Part shown: piece by piece, positions 23,923 through 35,196 of the stretch
Position numbering within the stretch: the stretch's first letter is position 1
Layout: each line of letters starts with the position of its first letter
Source of the DNA: Sugiyamaella lignohabitans
Lineage: Eukaryota > Ascomycota > Dipodascomycetes > Dipodascales > Trichomonascaceae
Length of the DNA stretch: 64,000 nt
NCBI RefSeq assembly: GCF_001640025.1
Contig: NC_031674.1
Coordinates: 1,550,001-1,614,000 of the forward strand
Direction of reading: 5' to 3'
Translations under genes and position numbers: made by a program
The notes under the pieces: model-generated
Told to the model about the DNA's origin: nothing
Database searches by the model: none
Seen by the model: only the letters and a program-made list of their open reading frames with translations

Positions 23923-26328
23923 ATGGATCCTCGTAATGCCCATATGGAGGCTCGTCATGTCGAATATGTGTTGACAGCCGAATTCGACATTGATGCTGGT
24001 CCTACTGTTAGTCACCAGTATCCTGAAGTTATTCAAAGCGATCGTCATTTAATGGCTGAGCTCATGCTTCCTGATCAGATCCATGCTCGTAATGAAGATT
24101 GGACCGTGTTTTTCTTATATAGGAGACCTGGCTCTCAACAACTCGAGTATAATATTCTCGATGAAGTTGACAAAGAGGCTGCTGAGAAGTTCTATGTTCT
24201 CAATCTGGTAAATACTAAGTTCGATTCAAATGCAAGACGTGGTGCTATTGTGAAGTCAATGGCAATTGTTACTCCCCATCCTTTTTTCCAAGTTTTTAAG
24301 CCGTTACTTCTGCTGGCTCTAGATGATTATTTCGAAGCTCCTGGAATCTCTCATTTAGAGAATTTATATGATATCCTCAACTCTGTTGATATGTCACAAG
24401 TTCCACGATTCACTCCTTCAGAAAGACTGTTATTAGCTTCTTCTGAGTATACTTCACTATTTATCGAAAAGTTCGACGCTCAAAATGACGACAATCACGA
24501 TGCATTTGGTAATCGAAATAGATCTTCTCAACCAAGATCTCTAGCGCATTCTTTCAACTCTCGTTCTTCTATAACTCAATCTGAGCCTCGATCTCCTCGT
24601 TCTCCCAAGTCTCCGGAAACCTTAGTATCCACAACTCTAGACAGACCATTCACAGAAGTACCACCGCCCACTGCAATTGCTGCTGGAACTACTAATAGTA
24701 CTGACACATCGTCCAGCACAGCCACTAATGCCTCTATTGACGCCACAACCTCTTCGCGCTTGTCGAATCTTAATATTTCACCACCCTCGACCACTGCTGA
24801 TGCCATAGCAGCCGCAACAGCTGTAGCTCCTGTATCGACTACTACATTAACACTGGCCAGTAGTTTAAGCACCCCTCTGACTACCCCTACAACTGCCGGC
24901 CCACCTGCTACCCCATCGTCTATCACATCAACCCCAGTGGGCTTAACGAGGCGGACAAGTACTACTACCATTCAACAACCGTCGTTCTACATCGACCTTC
25001 GTAACCAAGGTCAACGTCTTTCCAGTTCTCAAGCGAGAACTGCACAAAGAGATTCTCATTTTTTCGACACTACTGTACCATACAAATCTATGAACATTCC
25101 TATTAAAATCCCTACCGATTTTTCTCCAGAGTCTGTTGGCGATTTCTCTCTAATCAAATTAATAGCCCTTCTCACTTCGATGAATCAGCCTTTTACAACT
25201 CTACACCCACATCTCACAATTTATGGTCCACACACTCCTCCTCTATTAGTACTGATTTTCGCCCTTTTAACGCAAAAGAGAATTTTATTTATTGGCTTGA
25301 ATGCTTTATCTCGAGATGTTGCTGAACACGTATTAGCCTGTTGTTCTTTAGCTTCTGGAGGTGGTATTCTTCGCTCTTATACTACTCATGCATTTCCATA
25401 CACGGATCTCAGCAAGGTTGATGACTTGTTGGCGTCCAATGGATATATTGCTGGTGTTAAGAATCCAACTTTTGAACATCATGCAAATTGGTGGGACATT
25501 ATAGTGGACCTAGAGCATGGCACCATGAAAATATCACCTGATATTGGAACCCCAGCTCCACCTGGCAATCACCGGTCTCTGGCAAATGGAAGCTCTGGTG
25601 CCGGCTTACCAAACTATTCTGGTCCTGTAAATGCCGAAGATCTGAGTTTTGTTGATGAGGTTAAGAAGATGGTGGCTAATCACTACGGCGAAACCTCTGT
25701 ACGCACCCGCTGCCAGCAGTATATTAAACGATTTGTTCGCATGTCAACCAATTACGAAGAATACAAGTATGGTGCTACCAATTTATGGCCGTCTTTTAAC
25801 GACCCCGACTATCTTGTGGTTCCTGGCTACGGTTATACATGGGCAAGTGAGTCTCAGAAGGTATCTGATTTTGCCCTGTATGCACCTGTTATTGAAGGAT
25901 GGAGAGCCTCTCGCAGTTATAAATATTACATTGATGATCAACGAGGAATATGGCAGCTACCTCCCAAGTACGTTATTGACTATGAATGCCATCTAGATCG
26001 ACTGAGACTTCAACAGCTAAGTTATGAAGAATCGGCTTCTGTTTTTGAAGCTCTCTGTACTCATACTCAAGACTATGATGACATCAACCGGCTCCTCTCT
26101 GCTACCCACCAGAATAACCTATTTTATTTATGCCTTGGCATGTTCCATCGCGATGCTTCAATCAGAATCATGACTGTGCGCCTTCTACAGCGCATTGAAC
26201 AGCACACTGCCGGAAAGCTTTACTTCCAGTCCATTGGCCAGTTCCAGAAACTAGCCTATAAACGCCTCGTAGATGAACTTAACAGTCCTGCAAACACCTT
26301 TGTGCCCCAGGATGGAGTGCCCTTTTAA
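23923..26328 (+). CDS. AFI1: Afi1-like DENN-domain protein (Arf3 docking/polarity)
   Basis: Homolog of Afi1, a DENN-family protein that binds Arf3 at the plasma membrane and helps to polarise it; 801 residues, single exon. The Afi1 N-terminal module (residues about 10-190) includes VEYVLTAEFDIDAGPTVSHQYP, EDWTVFFLYRR and FYVLNLVNTKFD. A Ser/Thr/Pro/Ala-rich disordered segment covers about 200-350. The second conserved block (about 390-560) includes FTTLHPHLTIYGPHTPPLLV and KRILFIGLNALSRDVAEHVLA. A C-terminal helical region ends in KRLVDELNSPANTFVP. The ATG at 23923 opens the conserved block and is the natural start. Confidence 0.9.
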   Translation: MDPRNAHMEARHVEYVLTAEFDIDAGPTVSHQYPEVIQSDRHLMAELMLPDQIHARNEDWTVFFLYRRPGSQQLEYNILDEVDKEAAEKFYVLNLVNTKFDSNARRGAIVKSMAIVTPHPFFQVFKPLLLLALDDYFEAPGISHLENLYDILNSVDMSQVPRFTPSERLLLASSEYTSLFIEKFDAQNDDNHDAFGNRNRSSQPRSLAHSFNSRSSITQSEPRSPRSPKSPETLVSTTLDRPFTEVPPPTAIAAGTTNSTDTSSSTATNASIDATTSSRLSNLNISPPSTTADAIAAATAVAPVSTTTLTLASSLSTPLTTPTTAGPPATPSSITSTPVGLTRRTSTTTIQQPSFYIDLRNQGQRLSSSQARTAQRDSHFFDTTVPYKSMNIPIKIPTDFSPESVGDFSLIKLIALLTSMNQPFTTLHPHLTIYGPHTPPLLVLIFALLTQKRILFIGLNALSRDVAEHVLACCSLASGGGILRSYTTHAFPYTDLSKVDDLLASNGYIAGVKNPTFEHHANWWDIIVDLEHGTMKISPDIGTPAPPGNHRSLANGSSGAGLPNYSGPVNAEDLSFVDEVKKMVANHYGETSVRTRCQQYIKRFVRMSTNYEEYKYGATNLWPSFNDPDYLVVPGYGYTWASESQKVSDFALYAPVIEGWRASRSYKYYIDDQRGIWQLPPKYVIDYECHLDRLRLQQLSYEESASVFEALCTHTQDYDDINRLLSATHQNNLFYLCLGMFHRDASIRIMTVRLLQRIEQHTAGKLYFQSIGQFQKLAYKRLVDELNSPANTFVPQDGVPF

Positions 26329-26597
26329 CGATATCTTTTCAACCTGTATTATTACTAGACCATGTGACATGCCTGATACGATTTTGCTTTAATTTAATAC
26401 ATAATATGCTAATAAGTTAGTTGTAAAATGGTCGCTGTGCCGGACCCTGACTCATTCTGCTCTACATGGAAAAGCTGAGGTATAGAGCTACACTCTCGAG
26501 AGAATAATAATACTCCACAGAATCATTGACTGATGGTTGAGTCTGATAATACACGGCAAAGGGGGCATTCGAGTTCTGTGGACACTACTAACCAACT
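26329..26597. other. AFI1 3' flank
   Basis: AT-rich and non-coding, up to the first AT-rich repeat copy. Confidence 0.5.
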
Positions 26598-27182
26598 GTC
26601 AAAATGTTCCAGTTATTCTAATTTTTTGCTGAGTACTGAAGTGCAACCCAAACCCTAAACGGGCCCAGAAACTATAATGTAAATTATCTCTCGATGGCGT
26701 GCTGGTAAATGAGGAAATAGGTGTATTTACAATTATTCTGACCCTGGGCAATCTTTAGATGCGCAATTTGTCGCATAAAATTCTATGAACAAAAAGTTAT
26801 TTAGGAAAATTCGAAAATTGAAAAACGACAAGGGGTATAAGGCAAAATTGGCGAAAATGGCTGTTTTTCACGAAAATTTAACGGCCAATTTTTTGGCAAT
26901 TTTATATACTGACCAGAAGCAGCTGGGAATTATGAATTCAATAGTGCTGGAATTAATTCAAGCGCAGCGATATTAGGCGAGTTATAAGCGATTTTATAAA
27001 ATTATGCCTCTATACCACGTGATAATTTTGCATATCATGCAAGATCTATGCAAGATTCATGCCAGATTTATTAAAAAGCCCCTGCGTTTTATGCCAGATA
27101 TTATTGCATTAGCGTCTATGTTATCTTAGATATACTAGCATATTATGCGAGGTAATCTTAGATATAGTTATAGACCCTGCAT
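26598..27182 (+). repeat. AT-rich dispersed repeat, copy 1
   Basis: About 585 bp, similar over its length to copies at 31487-32072 and 32635-33203. Shared landmarks are a TGTCAAAATRTTCC left end, an ACCCAAACCCT block, AATCTCTCGAT-like blocks, AAAAAGTTATTTAGG, a GGAATTAATTCAAG block, GCAAGATCTATGCAAGATT, and a GACCCTGCA right end. It contains a short open frame (26785-26976) that is not conserved in sequence or length among copies. Confidence 0.85.
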
Positions 27183-27864
27183 AAAGGCTGGTGCATGTAA
27201 TTGTTTGGTTGAAGAATAGAGGGAAGAATAATAGATAGTTTCCTAGAAAGGTTCTTTTATTGTGTTTTATTATTCGATGTTTATTCGATGCAGGGTTTTT
27301 TTTTGGGGTACGATCAGTAGGCATGAGTAGGACGGGCTGAACTTTCAAATTACGATAAGCAATTAAATGCGAATTGAACATGGTCCCGTTCAATTTGATA
27401 CTACTTGGTTGTGCCCGATATTGGTTCGCTTGTCAGTCACTTGTCGTATTACCTCCCGATTAAAATGGTATACTCAACAGCTTTCTATTCGAATTTCTTT
27501 CATGTAGCCTGCTCAATTCTTTTTGTGCAATATGCTTCGTCCATAATCGACTATAGTTGCCGGTAATCACTGGTATGTCCTGCTTGCTCTACCTGACCCT
27601 TACAAGCAGCTTAGTAGCCTAAGCAATAGACGAGGATCGGCTGATCCTCTGCCGATTTCTTCTGGTAAGTTAAAATTCTAAATGCAGCTTAGGTGATTAT
27701 TATGTCATTGCAAGTGTTCGTAGTGCCATTTGAGAACTGGTTAAAAAATGTGCCTGCAGTAGCCGGAAACATAAACCAGTTAGATAGAACAGGCAAAGAT
27801 CGACACTAGAAGCATGCGCTTTGGCGGCTATTGCATGAAATAAATTTGAAACCTCAGATCCATT
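27183..27864. other. Promoter side of EFM4, non-coding
   Basis: AT-rich sequence with no recognised element. Confidence 0.4.
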
Positions 27865-28599
27865 ATGCTAGTATACAGCATTATGACCGATTTAAATCCA
27901 TCAAAACTTGGCACAAAGTCCTATTGGGATAATTTCTATAATGTGGAGAAAGAAAATTTCAAAGAGAACCCACAGGATACCGGAGAGTGCTGGTTTGATG
28001 ACTCGAATGCTGAGCAGAAAGTAGTTAACTTTTTAACAACTCTAGCAGAAGATGGTGAAATTCCTGAAATCGTAAACTTTGAAAGCACAGAAGTGATTGA
28101 TCTAGGAACAGGAAATGGTCGGCTCTTAATATCTGTACGTGAAGCTGGATTTGAAGGTCAGCTAACTGGCCTTGATTACTCAGCGCCCGCTGTCGAGTTT
28201 GCCGAGTCCGTCGCCGCTGAAGAACAAATCGAAAACATCAAGTTCCAGCATGCTGACTTTTTAACATCCTCTAATTGGAATGAGAGTCAGAGTCAATGGG
28301 ATGTAGTACTAGACAAGGGGACGTTGGATGCTATTGCACTGTCTTCTGAAAAATACAAGGGAGAAGACGAAGTAGAGCGCACTGGTGTGGAACAATACGC
28401 CCACGCTGTAAAGGATATGGTTAAAAGTAAAGGTATTCTGCTCATTACGTCATGCAACTTTACAGAACCCGAACTTATAAATGCTATTACCAAAGAAGGG
28501 GCATTTGAAAAGTGGAGAATAGTCAAATACCCTTCGTTTGAATTTGGTGGTGCCAAAGGTCAAACCATCTGTACAGTTGCATTTAGAAAACGGGAATAA
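27865..28599 (+). CDS. EFM4: Protein-lysine N-methyltransferase Efm4 (See1/METTL10 family)
   Basis: Seven-beta-strand methyltransferase that methylates a lysine of elongation factor eEF1A. The frame is 244 residues from the first ATG. The second ATG (27883, MTDLNPSKLGTKSYWDNFY) is the likelier start because the family begins with PSKLGTKEYWD. SAM-binding motif I is VIDLGTGNGRLL (about 76-87). The post-motif acidic loop is GLDYSAPAVE. The family signature DVVLDKGTLDAIAL is present, followed by GILLITSCNFTEPEL. Length matches yeast Efm4 (about 257). Confidence 0.92.
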   Translation: MLVYSIMTDLNPSKLGTKSYWDNFYNVEKENFKENPQDTGECWFDDSNAEQKVVNFLTTLAEDGEIPEIVNFESTEVIDLGTGNGRLLISVREAGFEGQLTGLDYSAPAVEFAESVAAEEQIENIKFQHADFLTSSNWNESQSQWDVVLDKGTLDAIALSSEKYKGEDEVERTGVEQYAHAVKDMVKSKGILLITSCNFTEPELINAITKEGAFEKWRIVKYPSFEFGGAKGQTICTVAFRKRE

Positions 28600-28883
28600 A
28601 TCGTTGACATATGATTGAACTGCGCTTTCCCCATCTTCTATTTTATTTGAACATAAATCCAGTTTGCCAAATCTCTTAGATGTCATCAATGTGACATCCA
28701 ATGTCGCCGGTGCAAGACGCTTCGGGCAATGCTGGTCGACATCAGGCTTTCATTTTACTAGTGAAACGAGAGTACTAGAGAGATAAAACAGAACTTTCAT
28801 CAGTGGTTTCAAATAAGTGATTCCAAGTAGTTCGACTAGGTTTAGAAAAACTAATGGTATAAATTATATAGCATCTAATTTAA

Positions 28884-30509
28884 TTATTGTCCAAGTTCTT
28901 TTATTAGTGTTTGGATGGTTGTTAGAAGAGTTTTTGCCAGGTCTTTGTTACCAGCTTTTATAGCGAACTGGAATGGAGTCTCTCCTTCAAATCCAGTCAC
29001 TCGCACAAATTTCTCACTAACCATAGAACTTTTCATACCCTCAAGAACTTCGCTGGTAGGCAAAAGTGGCAGATTAAGGATAACGCGAAACACGCTATCT
29101 GCTCGCATAACAATTCGTGCCTTTTTATTGTCTCGCTCTTTGTTGACGTGCAGCGTTCCAACACCACGTTCTTTCCAGCCTGATGCGGAATTGGTCAAAT
29201 TGAGAGCGTAAAGGCGTGCCCGACAAGAAAATACAGAATCTTCGGACTCTTCTCCTGTTTCAATATGCTTTTGTTCGAGGGGTGCTGGGACTTTAACAAA
29301 CAGCTGATCCTGCGATTCGTCTCTGGCTTCAGATCCATCATTAGTTGTGTCGTCTTCGTCGGAATTGTGAATACTGTCAGCAGTGTCTGGCCGATCAAAG
29401 ATGGATGTAGATCTTGAAGACTCCTCGCGAAGCTTACTTCTGCTACCAAATATACTGTTACTACCAAAAGAAGTTCCTGACCCAAACACAGATGTGACAG
29501 GTTTGTCCTCTGCTGCTGCCGAGGCAGGACTACTAGACTCTGCGTTCGACAGACTTTCGTCATTTTTCGAGACCGAACCAGATCCAAAAACAGATACACC
29601 AGAAAACGACTTGGAACCAAAGCTAGTTCCAGATCCAAAAACATTAATAGAAGAAGAGGATGATGGTCTAGATCCAAAAGCTGTACCAGACCCGAAAACA
29701 GCTTTAGGAGGATTTGGATCTTCTTCTTTATCGTCCTCTTCCTTGTCGTTGGTCGTACTAGATGTTTCTTCGCCTACTGCGATAGGTTCTTTCTTGTCAT
29801 TGACATTATCAATCTTAGACTGTTCTTCCGTGTCCGCATCTGCGTCGAACGACTGTGTATCTTTCCTATCTTCGACTGTATCTTGGCTGGTTGTTTTCAA
29901 ATCTTCTGTTTCTTTAGGTTGTTCGACATCATTAGCCTCATCATTGGTCTCAATTTGTTCAGTGTCTTCAGCGTCTTGGTTCACCTTAGCTTGTGAATCT
30001 TCGGTACTTGGCACGATCGGCTCATCAAGTGTATCTATGGCTTTGTCTTTTGTATCTATCGTCTGAGAGTCGCTCTGGGCATTCTCACCATTTAATTCGC
30101 CTTTAATCTCTGCTTCAATGTTTGATTTACTGTTTATTTCGCTATCAGCATCCTCATTCGTTTCCTTTGCGGTGCCACTCGACTCTTCGTCGGCCTTGCT
30201 ACTATCAATTGTAGCAACTACCTCGCTACCATTAGAAAGGGCATCACCATCTCTTGGACTGTCAGACTTCTGCTTTTTACTCTGTATAGGATGTGAAGAG
30301 GTCTCTTCGTCACCTGTTGTGATGTCATCGTTAAGTTCGTCCCGCGATCGTTTCCTTGGTCGAGGAGGTAATGGAGGTGGAACAGGTTTTGCCGCCTGTG
30401 GCTTTGCCGATTCTACTGCTGTATTCTCGCTAACTGGTGCTTCTACAGCTTGTACTTCTTTTGGTTCTGTACTATCAGACATTTCGCTCTGTTTGTGGGA
30501 GGATCCCAT
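28884..30509 (-). CDS. YRB2: Yrb2/RanBP3-like Ran-binding protein, nuclear export cofactor
   Basis: Nuclear FG-repeat protein with a C-terminal Ran-binding domain that helps Crm1 export cargo. 541 residues, longer than Yrb2 of Saccharomyces (327) because of a long acidic Asp/Glu/Ser/Thr-rich middle (about 60-250). A proline stretch (VPPPLPPRPRKR) lies near residue 45 next to a basic KKQK patch. FG motifs occur at about 255-350 (VFGSGTSFGS repeated). The Ran-binding domain covers about 400-535, with SCRARLYAL, GWKERGVGTLHV, RIVMRADSVFRVILNLPL and FVRVTGFEGE. The start is the ATG at 30509. Confidence 0.9.
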   Translation of the reverse strand: MGSSHKQSEMSDSTEPKEVQAVEAPVSENTAVESAKPQAAKPVPPPLPPRPRKRSRDELNDDITTGDEETSSHPIQSKKQKSDSPRDGDALSNGSEVVATIDSSKADEESSGTAKETNEDADSEINSKSNIEAEIKGELNGENAQSDSQTIDTKDKAIDTLDEPIVPSTEDSQAKVNQDAEDTEQIETNDEANDVEQPKETEDLKTTSQDTVEDRKDTQSFDADADTEEQSKIDNVNDKKEPIAVGEETSSTTNDKEEDDKEEDPNPPKAVFGSGTAFGSRPSSSSSINVFGSGTSFGSKSFSGVSVFGSGSVSKNDESLSNAESSSPASAAAEDKPVTSVFGSGTSFGSNSIFGSRSKLREESSRSTSIFDRPDTADSIHNSDEDDTTNDGSEARDESQDQLFVKVPAPLEQKHIETGEESEDSVFSCRARLYALNLTNSASGWKERGVGTLHVNKERDNKKARIVMRADSVFRVILNLPLLPTSEVLEGMKSSMVSEKFVRVTGFEGETPFQFAIKAGNKDLAKTLLTTIQTLIKELGQ

Positions 30510-31486
30510 TCAAAAATATTAGACGGTTGCTTTTGATTGACAGCTTTTTATTTCGTAAATCTTCGCGTTCTTAAAATCGGCGTCTAAAATCACGTGATTC
30601 CACAATTTGGGACAGCAAGTTTTGGCACTTCACGAGTAGATATATTTAATCAGATGAAGAGTAACGTGCTTTAGATATTCAAAATATAAATTGAATTAAT
30701 ATGAAACTTCGTAAGTGTGCTGAAGGAAGGGTGATTAGCGCCTTTTTTGCGCCTTGACTTTGTTCTGCGGTTAACTGACGGACATGTATGCTTTGGCTTC
30801 TAGCGCTAGCTAATGTAGTCATTTAGTTTTCGACTCGCTATAGGCTATTTACATTCCTAAGAACGAGCAAGAATGGAATTGCATCGATTTGTAGACAGTT
30901 TAGTCCAGGAAATTATAAATTCAAGATACGTGCGGACTGCGTAAACCGAAAACGAGTTTGACAAGCCCCAAATTAGCAACTCCTCTAGACGACCCCAATA
31001 CATCAGAAAATAAATTTCAGGTTCAGCTAACTTTTGTTATAAACCAAAGGAAGGATCCTAGGTTCTATGTTTCGCAAAGCAACTGTTTTAAGCAGTTGCG
31101 ATTCTTTGTTCCAGTCCCTCTCTGACCAGATCCACAATTAACCCATACTTGGACGGCCGATTCTTAATACTTTGGACTATCTATCCCAACGATTGATCTC
31201 AGTGGCATAGAAGAGGACCAAAACATTCAAACAACCATCCTGTGACATTCATGTCGGCTTCGAACTGACCTGCTATCAAGAGCTTCGTTTCCCTAGAACG
31301 AAATCCATGAGCAAAGGCAATTGTAGAGACTACTGTTCGATTTCAACATTTATTGAATACTGGCCATTTCATCTCAGGTCTGGCTATTACATTTCAAGAA
31401 CGAAACTCATATTCCTAAATGTACCCAGCTCGAAACATCTGTCTGGACATTCCCTTCCTAAACAGGAAATGCTAGTAGAATGTTTT

Positions 31487-32072
31487 TCAAAATATTCCAG
31501 TTATGTGAAATCTTTGCTGGATAGAGAAGTAAAACCCAAACCCTGAAAGGGGCCAAAATCCGTTATGTAAAATAATCTCTCGATAGCGTTCTGGTAAAGG
31601 AGGAAATAAGTATATTTACAAGTATTCCAAGTCAGGGGTATCTGGTGATGCGCGATTTGTGGCATAATATTTCATGACTAAAAAGTTATTCAGGAAAAAT
31701 CAAAAATTGAAAAAACGACAAGGGTATATAAGGCAAAGTTGGCGAAAATGTCCATTTTTTAATAAACTTTTGGGTCAATATCTTCACGATTTTATAAACT
31801 CAGCAGAAAGAGCCAGAGAATCTAAATATAATGGTGCTGGAATTAATTCAAGTGCAGCCATATTTGGCCAGTTATGAACGATTTTATAAAAACTAGACCT
31901 TTATCACGGGATATATGTACATATCATGTAAGATCTATGCAAGATTCATGCCAGATTTATTAAAAGTCCCCTGCGTTTTATGCTAGATCCAGTTGCATTA
32001 GTGCCTAGGTTATCTAAGATATGCTAGCATATTATGCGAGGTAATCTGAGATATAGTTCTGGACCCTGCATA
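31487..32072 (+). repeat. AT-rich dispersed repeat, copy 2
   Basis: Very similar to copies 1 and 3. The left end reads TTTCAAAATATTCC and the right end GGACCCTGCA. It forms an inverted pair with copy 3 across a spacer of about 560 bp. Confidence 0.88.
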
Positions 32073-32634
32073 CAGTGCATGTTGAATTTAGAGACGTAGG
32101 GAAAGAAATTTTATAAAACTATTTGTGTTTGGGCCGTCTAGACACATAGAAGACCAATTGTGTGTATGGCTGGCGTTCCTTCAATGGGGAATAATCTAGG
32201 ATATATTTTCCACGGAGATATTCCATAGATTGTTGACGGGTATGCTTTTTGGATAGTGCCAGTTTCAGAAATCTATCAAAGAGAAGCTGGCAGAAACATT
32301 AGTTTTCATTCAGGGCAACAGGCTATAAGGGTCGGACAGAATTGAGGGCTTCTATTCACCTCGGCCATATATCCTTCAAGATTTCGTATTAGAACGATCA
32401 CTGTCTCGCTAACCAGTGGTAAAAAAAATAATACCTCCCCTAATTAACATAAATTAGCAAATGTATACCTCCAGAGAGTGGCGTTGACTCCAAGGGATTG
32501 CACCCTGAGAATCGTGAATATTGGACTCAATTGCCCTGTTTCCAAATTGAATGTCTTCAACTCATGACAGTTGCTTAATATGCCATACTATTCTATCTAA
32601 ATGTCCAAATTCACGTAGACAGGACCCTGCATTT

Positions 32635-33203
32635 TATGCAGGGTCCAAACTATATCTAAGATAACCTCGCATAATATGCTAGCATATCTAAGATAACCTA
32701 GGCACTAACGCAACTGGATCTAGCATAAAATGCAGGAGAATTTTAATAAATCTTGCATAGATCTTGCATGATATGCACATATATCACATGATAAAGGTCT
32801 AGTTTTTATAAAATCGCTCATAACTCGCCGAATATAGCTGCGCTTGAGTTAATTCCAGCACCATTATATTAAAATGTCCTGGCTATTTCTGCTGAGCTTA
32901 TAACATCGTGAAAATATTGACCCAAAAGTTTATTATAAAATGGGCATTTTCGCCAATTTTGCCTTATATACCCTTGTCGTTTTTTCAATTTTTGATTTTT
33001 CTTAAATAACTTTCTGGTCATAAAAAATTTTTGCCACAAATTGAGATACACCCCTGACTTGGAATAATTGTAAATATACTTATTTCCTCCTTTACCAGAA
33101 CGCTATCGAGAGATTATTTTACATAACGGATTTTGGCCCCTTTCAGGGTTTGGGTTTTACTTCACTAATCCAGCAAAGATTTCACATAACTGGAATATTT
33201 TGA
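32635..33203 (-). repeat. AT-rich dispersed repeat, copy 3 (inverted)
   Basis: Reverse complement of copy 2 over its length. Its CCCTGCA end is joined to a short palindrome (GGACCCTGCA/TGCAGGGTCC, 32622-32646). Confidence 0.88.
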
Positions 33204-33495
33204 CACTAGAATATCGGTGAGAAATGAATAGCTTGGGTTCTATTAGATAAGAGATAACCATTCAATGAAATGACAAGAGCCCTTATTCAATAATCAAATC
33301 TTAGAAGCTGAGGGGTTTTCTGGATTCAAGTTTTTAGTGTGTCGATAGTTATCGAGGGTATTTTTGATGGTCTGTTTACGCACGGCTGAGGCTGCATTAC
33401 CCAAAACGGAAAAACAATAATAGAATGCTAACCTACAATACGAAGTATCAAGTTACAGAACCTTTCGGTAGCAGTTATAATAACACAATATAAGA

Positions 33496-35196
33496 ATGAG
33501 TTGTGGCAGTCGTAGTCAAGAAGATTTGGGGGATAACGAGAAGTACCTTCCAGTATATCTGAGATTAAAACCCCGACCAGCAAACCATGTCCAGGATCCC
33601 TTTTTGTCGCTTGTACCAGGATCACCCCAAGTGGTAGTGGACCCGCCTAAAAACAGCAGATACAAAGTGCAAGAAGCATTCAGCTTCAATGGAATCTTTA
33701 AAGAAAGCAGTGGCCAGATAGATGTATACAAAAGTGCCGTGTTACCGTTAGTTCAAACTGTGCTTAAGAACCATAACGATGCTCTGTTATTCTCAATGGG
33801 TGCCTCTGGTTCAGGCAAAACCCATACAATTCTCGGTTACAAACAAACTCCAGGTATGATTCATTTTGCATTAGATACGATTTTTAAATCTATTCATAGT
33901 AAAATTGCTGAGTTTGAAACAGCAGAAGCAATTAGCGACATGAATTCATCCAAATCAGGAACCAGTCGTACTCGTACATCACAAGCGATTGAGGCAGGCA
34001 TTATGCTCGACTGGAGCAACGAATCGAAAAGTAACAATCACGTCTCTCCTAACAATCTTCTTCTTAATGGATTTTCTTTGGATGATAAGATAGATGTCAG
34101 TGACAAATACTCTTATGCCATGTATATTTCAATGGTTGAAATATACAATGATCGTATATTTGATCTGTATGGAGATGCGAACAAGAGAGGTGCTTTGGGC
34201 CGTAGACCAGCTCTCTTGATCAAGACTGATCCTGAAACCGGCAAGTCATATCTCACAGACGTTCGAAAGGTATATGTGGCGGATAAAGAGGAAGCATTCA
34301 AGACTATTGAGCATGGCTTGTCTCTACGAGCTGCCCATTCTACAGGATCTAATCAGTCATCAAGTCGATCACACGCATTTATAATTATTGAAATCAAGCG
34401 AATCAACAAAGTAGATTCAAGTATTTCATCGTCTACTCTGACAATCGCTGATCTGGCAGGTTCAGAACGAGTGAAAGCATCCAGAACCCAGGGAAACCGC
34501 CTAGTAGAAAGCTGTGCTATAAACAAATCTCTCATGTTACTTGGTCAGTGTCTTCAAAAGCAGAGGGGATCAGGTAACAACAACCCTGCTGACATTGCTG
34601 CACTTCGTAGTAGTAAACTCACTCAATTATTACTTTCCAATGCTTTCAACCCCAAGTTACATCAACGGTCTGCACTTCTTGTGACTATCGATCATTATGG
34701 CGACTATAACCAAGCATCACAGATTCTACGATATTCAGCTTTGGCCAGAGAAGTGTCAGTGCCTCAAACAAGGATTCCCTCGCTTAGAAGTGTATCCAAT
34801 AGCTCCAGTAGCTCTGCTCACAGTAACGAATCCACGACTCTAACTGAGGGATCCGATGACGACCAGGAGGAGCACTTACTACTCCGAGTAAAGGAGCTAG
34901 AAGCTGCTCTGGCTGAGTCACAAGCGGCGCTTGCTGCATCTGAAGAGCACGCATTGTTAATTGAGCAGCAAGTGCGTGAAGAAATGGCAGATGAAATGGA
35001 GTCTTATATTGACAAGCTGACTTCACGGTTTTACGACCGTCTCGACGACGAAATAGACCGAAACCAAAACTACACAGACAGTAAGCTCGAAATCATGCAA
35101 GCTCTGTTGAGTAGAGATATTCCGAAATATCGGGAGATGGAGGCGGAAATTGCACACCTCCGTCAGGAGAACATGTTTCTACGAGAACAACTCTAA
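33496..35196 (+). CDS. Kinesin motor protein, kinesin-6-like, short form
   Basis: Microtubule motor; 566 residues. N-terminal motor domain at about 17-440: P-loop GASGSGKTHTILG (about 101), switch I NQSSSRSHAF (about 285) and switch II ADLAGSERVKAS (about 317). The long insertion between the P-loop region and YAMYISMVEIYNDRIFDL (residues about 145-205) recalls the extended loops of kinesin-6 (MKLP/KIF20, S. pombe Klp9). After a Ser-rich linker (about 430-455), a coiled coil (about 456-566) ends the protein. Family placement is inferred; motor identity is certain. The short tail is unusual for kinesin-6. Confidence 0.88.
   Translation: MSCGSRSQEDLGDNEKYLPVYLRLKPRPANHVQDPFLSLVPGSPQVVVDPPKNSRYKVQEAFSFNGIFKESSGQIDVYKSAVLPLVQTVLKNHNDALLFSMGASGSGKTHTILGYKQTPGMIHFALDTIFKSIHSKIAEFETAEAISDMNSSKSGTSRTRTSQAIEAGIMLDWSNESKSNNHVSPNNLLLNGFSLDDKIDVSDKYSYAMYISMVEIYNDRIFDLYGDANKRGALGRRPALLIKTDPETGKSYLTDVRKVYVADKEEAFKTIEHGLSLRAAHSTGSNQSSSRSHAFIIIEIKRINKVDSSISSSTLTIADLAGSERVKASRTQGNRLVESCAINKSLMLLGQCLQKQRGSGNNNPADIAALRSSKLTQLLLSNAFNPKLHQRSALLVTIDHYGDYNQASQILRYSALAREVSVPQTRIPSLRSVSNSSSSSAHSNESTTLTEGSDDDQEEHLLLRVKELEAALAESQAALAASEEHALLIEQQVREEMADEMESYIDKLTSRFYDRLDDEIDRNQNYTDSKLEIMQALLSRDIPKYREMEAEIAHLRQENMFLREQL

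Larger units (their letters stand above)
30510..33495. other. 3-kb non-coding region holding two AT-rich repeat copies
   Basis: Between YRB2 and the kinesin gene, which are divergently transcribed. Apart from the two repeat copies in opposite orientation, no gene, tRNA or GC element was found. Confidence 0.6.

Noticed and set aside
26785..26976. Small lysine-rich protein shared by the AT-rich repeats (also at 31674-31877 and 32869-33051)
   Set aside because: The frames start alike (KLF.K..KLK) but diverge by frameshifts and end at different places, so DNA similarity, not coding selection, explains them.
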